Below are positions 4,988-10,441 of a DNA stretch of 10,441 bases, piece after piece (the first letter of the stretch is position 1; each line of letters starts with the position of its first letter). The DNA comes from Anaerolineae bacterium (lineage in GTDB: Bacteria; Chloroflexota; Anaerolineae; B4-G1), in assembly GCA_016783285.1 (NCBI GenBank), contig JADHWW010000072.1:1-10441 (forward strand). The letters are read 5' to 3'. The position numbers and the translations under genes were made by a program. The notes beneath the pieces are model-generated. The model was not told where the DNA came from. It ran no database searches and was given only the letters and a program-made list of their open reading frames with translations.

Positions 4988-6742
4988 ATGATGCGAACCC
5001 GGTGGCTCCGTTTCACTTTCGTCGCTATCCTCCTGGCAGTTACTGTCATCAACCCACAGGCGCCCACCGCAAGCGCCGCCGGCATTCCCGACTACCGCTT
5101 TGGCGTCGTCGAGGCCTACGCTGACCCGTCCGCCGCCACTGCGCTGGGCGCCGGTTGGACCCGCATTACGTTTGAGTGGAACAGGATCCAGCCCAACGGC
5201 GCCGACGAGTGGAACGTCGTCCCCATCTCTGAGGGGCAACTGGCGACGGAACTATCGGCCGGGCGCCAGGCCGTCGGGTTGCTAATCACCACGCCCGGCT
5301 GGGCCACCGACCTGGGGATAGGTCCCGGCGTCCCCCAGGGCCTCTACCTCCCCACCGACGATCCCAATAACCTGTGGGCCAATTTTGTGCGCACCATCGT
5401 CGCCCGCTACGCTGGCCGCATTGACCACTGGACCGTGTGGAACGAGCCCGAGATCCCTCTGGGTTCGCCAGATATGACCTGGGGCGGCTCTACTGAGGAT
5501 TTCATCCAATTGCTGCGCGTCACCTACACCGTCGCCAAAGAGACCAATCCCAACGCCGTCATTCACATGGCCGCCGTGACCCACTGGCACAATGAACACT
5601 GGTTCGGCCAGTTCCTCGACGCGCTCGTCGCCGACCCAAACGCTGCGGCCAACAATTATTACTTTGACGTCGCCACTCTCCACCTCTACCACGAGCCGGA
5701 AAAGATTTACGACATCACGGCCCACTATTACCGCCTTCTCCACAACCGGGGTATCTACAAACCCTTTTGGATCGCCGAGACGAACGCCTACCTCTCCCGC
5801 GTCTCGGAAGATGAGCAGGCATTCTTTATCATCCAGGCGTTTGCCTTAGAGATCGCCGCCGGCGCCGAGCGCATTGCCGTCTACAAGATGATTGACACCG
5901 CGACCGACAGCGCCGCCGACCCCGAGCCCTTTGGGCTGGTGCGCATGGACGGCAGCCGCCGCCCCGCCTTTACCGCCTACCAGGTGGCGACGAACTATCT
6001 TTCGGGATTCCGGGGCGGCAGTTGGGGCCGCCGCGACGACATCTCAGTCGTGACGATAGACCGGGGCCGGCAGACGACGACCGTCGTCTGGGCGCGCACG
6101 CCGGAGGCCCAGACCGCAATGATCCCGGCCCGCACGACACGGGCGCTGCTCCTGAACGCGTACGGCGCGGCTCGCCGCGTCTACCCCGAGCGCGGTTACT
6201 ATTATCTCGATTTGGCCGGCGCCAACTGTGCCCAGGGCTGCCAGATAGGCGGCGCGCCGCTGATGCTGGTCGAAGATGCTCGGGTGAGCGCCGACACCGC
6301 TCCCGTCCCTTCCTCACCGACCCCGCCGCCCGTGGCGAGCGCGACCGCCACCCCAGATCGCCTCTCTGAGAAAGAGATTGAGGAAGAGATTCTGCCCACC
6401 ATCACACCCACTAAGGTTGAGGTTAAGGTTGAGGTTGAGTCTCCCACAGGAACCAGCACTCTCACGCCAACTAGCACACCAGCCAACACGCCCACCACCG
6501 CACCAGCCAACACGCCCACCACCGCACCAACCAACACACCAACCAGCACACCAATCAACACGCCAACCAGCACACCAACCAACACACCAACCAACATCCC
6601 CACCTCCACGCCCGTCCCGCTTCCTACGTCCGACGTCCCCGCCAGCCGGCCGTGGCTGATCGTCGGCATCCTCGCGGCTGCGATGGGCGGCAGCGCCCTG
6701 GTCACGAATCGTAAAAAATCCTCGCGCACCACGCGCGACTGA
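4988..6742 (+). CDS. Secreted, C-terminally anchored clan GH-A glycoside hydrolase
   Basis: The frame is open much further upstream. The start is placed at ATG 4988 (or the adjacent ATG 4991) because GGAG (4976-4979) is correctly spaced and a signal peptide follows at once: MMRTRW, a hydrophobic core, then TASAAG with likely cleavage near residue 31. The 584-residue protein has a TIM-barrel-like domain (~35-345) similar to GH39/GH5-type enzymes. The acid/base candidate is Glu153 in WTVWNEPE and the nucleophile candidate is Glu264 in FWIAETN. A small beta domain (~350-430) follows, then an acidic Lys/Glu/Val segment, a Thr/Pro/Asn stalk (~490-550), a membrane helix (~555-573) and a basic tail (NRKKSSRTTRD). 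The catalytic domain would thus be displayed outside the cell on a stalk. The substrate cannot be read. It is divergent from the other GH-A gene across the shared control region. Confidence 0.88.
   Translation: MMRTRWLRFTFVAILLAVTVINPQAPTASAAGIPDYRFGVVEAYADPSAATALGAGWTRITFEWNRIQPNGADEWNVVPISEGQLATELSAGRQAVGLLITTPGWATDLGIGPGVPQGLYLPTDDPNNLWANFVRTIVARYAGRIDHWTVWNEPEIPLGSPDMTWGGSTEDFIQLLRVTYTVAKETNPNAVIHMAAVTHWHNEHWFGQFLDALVADPNAAANNYYFDVATLHLYHEPEKIYDITAHYYRLLHNRGIYKPFWIAETNAYLSRVSEDEQAFFIIQAFALEIAAGAERIAVYKMIDTATDSAADPEPFGLVRMDGSRRPAFTAYQVATNYLSGFRGGSWGRRDDISVVTIDRGRQTTTVVWARTPEAQTAMIPARTTRALLLNAYGAARRVYPERGYYYLDLAGANCAQGCQIGGAPLMLVEDARVSADTAPVPSSPTPPPVASATATPDRLSEKEIEEEILPTITPTKVEVKVEVESPTGTSTLTPTSTPANTPTTAPANTPTTAPTNTPTSTPINTPTSTPTNTPTNIPTSTPVPLPTSDVPASRPWLIVGILAAAMGGSALVTNRKKSSRTTRD
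6461..6610. repeat. Thr/Pro-rich stalk repeat tract
   Basis: A 12/24-nt periodic tract encodes repeated (T/P)NTPT(S/T)xP units. Positions 6481-6504 and 6505-6528 are two perfect 24-nt copies. The product is an extended, possibly glycosylated stalk between the hydrolase and its membrane anchor. Copy number is probably variable between strains. Confidence 0.85.
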
Positions 6743-6790
6743 CGCCGGCAACATCCCCGTGACGGCAGACGCTTCACATCGGGAGGCACA

Positions 6791-7594
6791 ATGGAACGAT
6801 ATCGCGTGAAACCAGGCAGCCAGATAGATCTGAGCCAGTGGGACCCCAACGACAAAAGCACATTTGACGGCAGCAAACGGGAAGCACGAGAGGCACTGCG
6901 AGCGCTCAACGAGCGGTTAGAGGCGCTGCAGGAACTGCTCTACGCGGAAGACAAACACAAGGTGCTCATCGTGCTGCAAGCAATGGACACTGGCGGCAAG
7001 GACGGCACCATTCGCCACGTCTTTGAGGGTGTAAACCCCCAGGGCGTGAAGGTGACCGGCTTCAAGGCGCCCACGCTGGAGGAACTGGCCCACGACTACC
7101 TGTGGCGGGTACACAAACAGACGCCGAGCCAGGGCGAAATCGTCATCTTTAACCGCAGCCACTACGAGGATGTTTTGGTCGTGCGGGTACACAACCTGGT
7201 ACCGCCGGCAGTGTGGGGCCGGCGATATGCCCACATCAACGACTTTGAGCGCATGCTGGCCGACGAGGGCACGACGATCCTGAAATTCTTTCTGCACATC
7301 AGCCTGGACGAGCAGAAGGAACGGTTGCAGGCCCGGCTGGACGAGCCTGACAAACGCTGGAAGTTCAGCCTGGGCGATCTGGATGAGCGCAAGTTGTGGC
7401 CGGACTATATGCGGGCCTACGAGGACGTCCTCAGCAAGACCAGCACCGAATGGGCGCCCTGGTACATCGTCCCGGCCAACCGCAAGTGGTACCGCAACTT
7501 GGTGGTGGCAACCGTCCTGGTGGAGGCGCTAGAGGGGCTAGACATGCGCTACCCCCAGCCGGAGGAGGGGCTGGAGGGGGTGGTGATTGAGTGA
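6791..7594 (+). CDS. ppk2: Polyphosphate kinase 2 family phosphotransferase, class III-like
   Basis: This 267-residue protein is a full-length single-domain PPK2, which transfers phosphate between inorganic polyphosphate and nucleotides in the cytoplasm. The Walker A loop is AMDTGGKDGT (64-73, Lys70). A strongly conserved GVNPQGVKVTGFKAPT follows at 80-95. The Walker B region is EIVIFNRSHYEDV (116-128), and the lid is ARLDEPDKRWKFS (181-193). The FNRSHYEDV form, not FDRSWYNRA, fits the class III group known to phosphorylate both AMP and ADP; the class call rests on that motif. The ATG at 6791 has GGGAGG (6781-6786) upstream. It starts 48 nt after the hydrolase gene with no clear promoter or terminator between them, so co-transcription is possible, although a functional link is not obvious. 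Confidence 0.95.
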   Translation: MERYRVKPGSQIDLSQWDPNDKSTFDGSKREAREALRALNERLEALQELLYAEDKHKVLIVLQAMDTGGKDGTIRHVFEGVNPQGVKVTGFKAPTLEELAHDYLWRVHKQTPSQGEIVIFNRSHYEDVLVVRVHNLVPPAVWGRRYAHINDFERMLADEGTTILKFFLHISLDEQKERLQARLDEPDKRWKFSLGDLDERKLWPDYMRAYEDVLSKTSTEWAPWYIVPANRKWYRNLVVATVLVEALEGLDMRYPQPEEGLEGVVIE

Positions 7595-8090
7595 TCGCCT
7601 TCTCCGCAATCTTTGCTTAGATCTGGAGCGATTCGGGATAACGGGGATTCGAAGCAGAACGGAGATGCCAACCCCCACATATGCCATCAACCCCAAGCGC
7701 AGATTCCCACATTTGGTGGTCGGTCACGCACCCATCTGGGTTGATGAGCAGCCTGATAAAATCAACCCTAAGACATAGCCCACAATATATGGGGGATGGC
7801 GATTGCGAAATCCCTATATGTGGTGGTGAAGGACAACGTCGTTCTACTACGAAATCCCGCCATAGGAGCAATTTGCATACTCCACCGGCTTGGAGTAGAA
7901 TAGCAGCAGCAATAGCAGTTGTTTGATAGTCCGCCATCTATGCGTCTTCGCTAGAGAGCAGACTCAGCGGAGCACGAGGGAGGGGATTCTGTGCAGCGAA
8001 AGCGGCGGGCGCGGCCGAAGCGTGCTCGTAAGTGACCTGCTTGGCCGGACAGGGAAGGCAGGCGCAAGATGACTTTGAGGGAGAGGGAGA
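7595..8090. other. Intergenic stretch without a convincing gene
   Basis: These ~500 nt are less GC-rich than the surroundings. Short open frames exist on both strands, but none has a Shine-Dalgarno, known motifs or protein-like composition. The stretch contains a cluster of CATCAACCC/GGGTTGATG arms (listed separately) and short repeated words such as CGAAATCCC (twice, ~7806 and ~7849) and ATATG(T)GG. It may be the eroded remains of a gene or element. No terminator with a T-run was seen after ppk2, and no clear promoter before 8091. Confidence 0.5.
7685..7768. repeat. Three-arm inverted repeat cluster
   Basis: CATCAACCC (7685-7693) is the exact reverse complement of GGGTTGATG (7738-7746). The latter can instead pair with ATCAACCC (7761-7768), giving an 8-bp stem with a 15-nt loop. 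The two hairpins are mutually exclusive. There is no T-run, so it is not a typical terminator. Function is unknown; it may be chance or an eroded structured element. Confidence 0.4.
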
Positions 8091-8401
8091 ATGAGTAAGA
8101 AAAGAACGAGTTTCGTAGTTCTGGTTTTCGCGCTTGCGTCATCTTTGGCTTGTCAGTTATTTGCTACTGAGCCAACTGAGGACAAGGAGGATTTGAAGGC
8201 GACCATCGCTGCGCAGAGAACGGTCATCGCCGAGCAGGCGAAGCAGCTTGGGGGATTGCAACGCCTTACGCCGTGGAGAACAGTATGCCTCAAGTTGCGA
8301 AATTAGGCAAGGTGGGGTTGACCGGAGTTAGAGTTGCTCAGATTGGCAAGTGTCAAAATCATTTTCCGAAGGACTATAGAGACGCTTTGGGAAAATATTA
8401 G
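8091..8401 (+). pseudogene. Small exported coiled-coil protein, probably frameshifted
   Basis: The ATG at 8091 follows a purine-rich GAGGGAGAGGGAGA. The first ~55 residues look real: MSKKR, a hydrophobic signal segment (residues 7-20), Cys21 (SSLAC, an imperfect lipobox), then a helical stretch (DKEDLKATIAAQRTVIAEQA). After a GGGGG run at 8250-8254 the reading turns atypical (RLTPWRTVCLKLRN) and stops at 8306. One extra G in that run would switch to a frame reading IATPYAVENSMPQVAKLGKV and onwards to a TAG at 8399-8401, which looks more protein-like. I therefore read this as one gene with a one-base deletion or sequencing error. If the short frame is real, the product is a 71-residue exported peptide. 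Family not recognised. Confidence 0.5.
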
Positions 8402-8470
8402 ACGGATTCGAATCCTTGAAAGCAACGTGGTGGTGTCGTCATCGGAGTATATAGCTGTCTTCGAATACCA

Positions 8471-8710
8471 CGCCGGAGCGAGATAGAGGAAGCGGTGTCC
8501 GGCCCTGGCGACGTCCGAGAGACCGCGGTGGGCGAATTGGGGCTGGAGGTGGGCCAGGAGTTCATGTACCTTTTCGACTACGGGGACGAGTAGTGCTTCA
8601 AGGTGCACGTGCACGCCATTAACCCCGACGCACCGGAGGCGGAGTATCCGGGGGTCGTTGAAGTAGTGGGCGAAGCACCGGAACAGTACCCTTCATGGGA
8701 TGATGAGTAA
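8471..8710 (+). pseudogene. Degraded pRiA4b ORF-3-like gene (C-terminal part, in-frame TAG)
   Basis: In the frame ending at TAA 8708-8710, the segment reads ...ETAVGELGLEVGQEFMYLFDYGDE, then TAG (8591-8593), then CFKVHVHAINPDAPEAEYPG and VVEVVGEAPEQYPSWDDE. The YLFDYGDEW-type motif followed by a YPG..VGEAPEQYP segment is characteristic of the plasmid pRiA4b ORF-3-like family (function unclear, often near mobile DNA). The TAG occupies the position of the conserved Trp; TGG to TAG is one base change. The N-terminal half is missing in this frame: a stop lies just upstream near 8417, and no start with a Shine-Dalgarno is seen. A separate short frame at 8403-8486 (ending FEYHAGAR) could be a shifted upstream remnant, but this is speculative. 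An assembly error at one base could restore part, but not all, of the gene. Confidence 0.6.
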
Positions 8711-8714
8711 GCGG

Positions 8715-8748
8715 CCCCGGAGGACACAATGCCGGGGACAAAACCCGG
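8715..8748. other. Overlapping GC hairpins upstream of the small-protein/LysM operon
   Basis: CCCCGG (8715-8720) can pair with CCGGGG (8732-8737). The CCGGG of that second arm can instead pair with CCCGG (8744-8748). The alternatives exclude each other, and they lie 40-70 nt before the next start codon. This may be an end signal for the broken gene or a leader structure. No T-run follows, and function is not supported beyond the pairing. Confidence 0.3.
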
Positions 8749-8787
8749 TCGAGGGATTACGCTCTTCACTTGGAGAGGAGGCAAACT

Positions 8788-9069
8788 ATGGCAAGCATCG
8801 AAATCAACAAATCGAAACGCGACGACACGTACGAGTTCCAGATCACCGTCAAAGAAGGAAGGGGAGAGACCCACCACCGAGTGACCCTCAGCAAAGCCAA
8901 CTACGAACGGCTCACCGGCGGCAAAGCGAGCCCGGAGACCCTGGTGACCGAGTCCTTCCGCTTCCTCTTGGAACGTGAACCGAAGGAATCCATCCTGCGC
9001 TCCTTTGACCTTACCGTGATCGGCCGCTACTTCCCGGAGTACGAGCGGGAGATCGCAAGGCGCTTGTGA
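8788..9069 (+). CDS. Small conserved-looking hypothetical protein (93 aa)
   Basis: I place the start at ATG 8788, because GGAGAGGAGG (8772-8781) lies 6 nt upstream; an in-frame TTG at 8770 would lie within that ribosome site and is less likely. The 93-residue product (MASIEINKSKRDDTYEFQIT...) has an N-terminal half rich in beta-forming sequence, with RVTLSKANYERLTGG at 31-45, and a helical C-terminal half with FRFLLEREPKESILRSFDL at 57-75 and FPEYEREIARRL at the end. It has no signal peptide, membrane segment or cysteine, so it is likely cytoplasmic. It resembles small uncharacterised proteins found in Chloroflexota, but I know no function. Its stop overlaps the LysM lipoprotein start by GTGA, suggesting coupled translation although the partner is exported. 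Confidence 0.85.
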   Translation: MASIEINKSKRDDTYEFQITVKEGRGETHHRVTLSKANYERLTGGKASPETLVTESFRFLLEREPKESILRSFDLTVIGRYFPEYEREIARRL

Positions 9070-10196
9070 GCAGACATCTTTTATCTCTCGTCAACCTGAT
9101 TGTCCATTACCTTCTACTCGTCCTGCTGACCTCCTGCGCCACTGAGGTCGTTGAAGGTCCGGTTACGCCCACTGCTTCAACGGTTGCGACCGCCGCGTCC
9201 ACCCATACTCCCACACCCCCACACATCCATACTCCCACACTCCCACACACCCCAGCCTCACCCCCATCCCCAACACCCCCGGAGCCGCCGCCAGCCGAAC
9301 CCGCTTCCGTCACGCACACCGTCCAGCCCGGCGACACCCTGCTGGGCCTGGCCACGAAATACGACGTGCCGATGGCCACGATCCAACTCCGCAACGGGAT
9401 GGGCGACTCGACCGTCGTGCAGGTGGGACAGGTGCTCTCCATCCCCCCGCGAGCCGGCTGGGAGGGCGCCTCGCGCTTTTGGGTCGTACACATGGTGAAA
9501 GCAGGCGAGACGCTGGTCGGCATCGCCCAGACTTTTAGTCTGAAAGCAGCAGACCTCAAGACCGTCAATGGACTGACCGACGCCGACTTGCTTGGGATCG
9601 GCCAGGAACTGGTGCTACCGCTGGACGCGCCCGCCGTGGCGCGCGCGCCAGTGCCTACCGCCACGCCAATTCCGCCTCCCACCCCAACCCCAGATGCCAT
9701 CTCTGTGCCACTCACAGCCACCGTTTCATCGCCGCCTCCCACCACCGCGCCGGTCGTGGCCGTGGACGCGCCCGCGCCCCCGCCCGCCGATGTCGCCGCC
9801 TGGCCTCACGAAATCGTGCGGCTGATCAATGAAACCCGGGCTCAATATGGCCTGCCCCCGCTGGCCTACAACGAGACGCTGGCACAGGTGGCCCAGGCCC
9901 ACGCCAACGACTGCCTCCAGCGCGGTTGGGGCAGCCACTACGGCTCCGACGGCTCTAACGTCAAGACCCGTATGCAACGCGCAGGCTACACCCCCGCCCG
10001 CTGGTCAGAATGTTGGGCGCACACCCAGTCGCCCCAGAACGCAATATATATGTGGATGGACGAGGCGCCGCCCAACGACCCCCACCGGCGCACGATACTC
10101 AACCCATCGCTAACAGAGGTCGGCGTGGGCGTGGTGCAGCCCGATTGGGGCTACTACTTTTTCGCCGATTTCGGCCGGCCGCGCGATGGGCCCTGA
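9066..10196 (+). CDS. Lipoprotein with two LysM domains and a CAP (SCP/PR-1) domain
   Basis: The 376-residue protein starts at GTG 9066, which overlaps the upstream stop; AAGG (9057-9060) is a plausible Shine-Dalgarno. A signal peptide ends in the lipobox LLTSC, with Cys24 as the lipidated residue, so it sits on the outer face of the membrane. Next come a Pro/Thr/His linker (~30-83), LysM 1 (~84-127, HTVQPGDTLLGLATKYDV...GQVLSIP), LysM 2 (~142-186, HMVKAGETLVGIAQTFSL...GQELVLP), a second Pro/Ala linker (~187-247) and a CAP domain (~249-370). Likely CAP cavity residues are His279 or His291 (GSHYGSDGS), Glu315 (WSEC) and His340 (DPHRRTIL). LysM modules bind N-acetylglucosamine-containing glycans such as peptidoglycan. 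Bacterial CAP domains are extracytoplasmic and mostly of unknown activity. It is followed 45 nt later by a similar lipoprotein gene. Confidence 0.93.
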   Translation: MSRHLLSLVNLIVHYLLLVLLTSCATEVVEGPVTPTASTVATAASTHTPTPPHIHTPTLPHTPASPPSPTPPEPPPAEPASVTHTVQPGDTLLGLATKYDVPMATIQLRNGMGDSTVVQVGQVLSIPPRAGWEGASRFWVVHMVKAGETLVGIAQTFSLKAADLKTVNGLTDADLLGIGQELVLPLDAPAVARAPVPTATPIPPPTPTPDAISVPLTATVSSPPPTTAPVVAVDAPAPPPADVAAWPHEIVRLINETRAQYGLPPLAYNETLAQVAQAHANDCLQRGWGSHYGSDGSNVKTRMQRAGYTPARWSECWAHTQSPQNAIYMWMDEAPPNDPHRRTILNPSLTEVGVGVVQPDWGYYFFADFGRPRDGP

Positions 10197-10241
10197 CATC
10201 CTAACCTGCCGAACCACCCAGTCAAGGGTTATCGCGAGCGC

Positions 10242-10441
10242 ATGAACAAACGTTTGACCTTTCTTGCCGCCCAGATCGCCCTCTGCCTCCTGCTGGCCTC
10301 CTGCGCCACTGAACTCGCGGACGACTCCGCCACCCCCATACCTTCACCTCCACACTCCTATACTCCCGCACCCCCAGAACCATTCCCAACTCCTCGTCCC
10401 TCGTCCCTCGCCCCTCGTCCCTCGCCCTCCCCCACGAACCC
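10242..10441 (+). CDS. Second lipoprotein with Pro/Ser-rich linker (partial, runs off the right edge)
   Basis: Sixty-six codons are visible. The ATG at 10242 has no strong Shine-Dalgarno (only AAGG well upstream), but the N-terminus is convincing: MNKR, a hydrophobic core, and the lipobox LLASC with Cys21, followed by ATE. The preceding lipoprotein also reads LLTSCATE at this point, so the two N-termini are related, probably by tandem duplication. After the lipobox the protein enters a Pro/Ser/Thr linker (ATPIPSPPHSYTPAPPEPFP...), made in part by a repeated CCTCGTCC-like tract (10391-10430). By analogy, an extracytoplasmic domain should follow outside the window; its nature is unknown. Confidence 0.8.
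   Translation, partial: MNKRLTFLAAQIALCLLLASCATELADDSATPIPSPPHSYTPAPPEPFPTPRPSSLAPRPSPSPTN

Noticed and set aside
4789..5085. N-terminal extension of the large minus-strand gene up to 5085
   Set aside because: The frame stays open, but it crosses the hairpin repeats and the plus-strand promoter and overlaps the signal peptide of the divergent gene. The extension does not resemble a protein domain. The ATG at 4788 has a clear GAGGAGG.
7738..7768. Rho-independent terminator of ppk2
   Set aside because: The stem exists but lies ~140 nt past the stop and has no T-run on the plus strand.
7617..7937. Open frames in the 7595-8090 stretch (a 106-codon one on minus and shorter ones on plus)
   Set aside because: None has a Shine-Dalgarno or a recognisable motif, and composition is not protein-like. 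The plus one at 7587 would also overlap the ppk2 end.
8303..8877. Minus-strand open frames across the pRiA4b-like region
   Set aside because: They are antisense to the motif-bearing plus frame and have no Shine-Dalgarno.
9190..9300. CCCACAC/CATACTCC tract as a CRISPR or minisatellite element
   Set aside because: It is a simple Pro/Thr/His coding linker without fixed repeat-spacer units.

Overview
The window looks like a chromosomal segment of a GC-rich bacterium, most likely a member of the Chloroflexota. This is inferred from style, not from a marker gene. The signs are: surface proteins built from Pro/Thr stalks, LysM, CAP and NBR1-like Ig domains; a helix-hairpin-helix domain fused to a membrane-anchored glycosidase; GC-rich REP-type palindromes; and type I-E-like CRISPR repeats. 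No rRNA, tRNA, transposase or cas gene was seen.

Left part (1-4788, all minus strand). Reading in the direction of transcription, there is first a 1208-residue membrane-anchored, multidomain glycosidase-like protein (4788-1162). Next comes a vapBC-type toxin-antitoxin pair (1081-429), then the start of a coiled-coil protein with 11-residue repeats, which runs off the left edge (301-1). The vapBC pair sits between two copies of a ~95-bp direct repeat. Each copy carries the last codons and stop of the big gene plus a sigma70-type promoter. The two copies therefore supply near-identical promoters to vapBC and to the coiled-coil gene.

Centre (4789-4987) is a divergent intergenic region. It contains two hairpin-forming repeats of type I-E CRISPR form (29 and 30 nt) separated by exactly 32 nt. 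The 32-nt 'spacer' contains the best plus-strand promoter of the region. To the right follow a secreted, C-terminally anchored clan GH-A glycoside hydrolase (4988-6742) and a class III-like polyphosphate kinase 2 (6791-7594), only 48 nt apart.

Right part (7595-10441, plus strand). A poorly coding 0.5-kb stretch with inverted repeats is followed by two broken genes: a small exported coiled-coil protein with a probable frameshift, and a pRiA4b ORF-3-like gene with an in-frame TAG. Then come a small conserved-looking protein (8788-9069), overlapped by a LysM-LysM-CAP lipoprotein (9066-10196), and the start of a second similar lipoprotein (10242 to the edge).

Functionally, the segment is mostly cell-surface and envelope carbohydrate biology (two GH-A proteins, LysM and CAP lipoproteins). 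A polyphosphate enzyme, a TA module and decayed accessory genes are interspersed. The items most worth a second look are the promoter-containing two-repeat CRISPR-like element and the promoter-bearing direct repeat that brackets the TA module.
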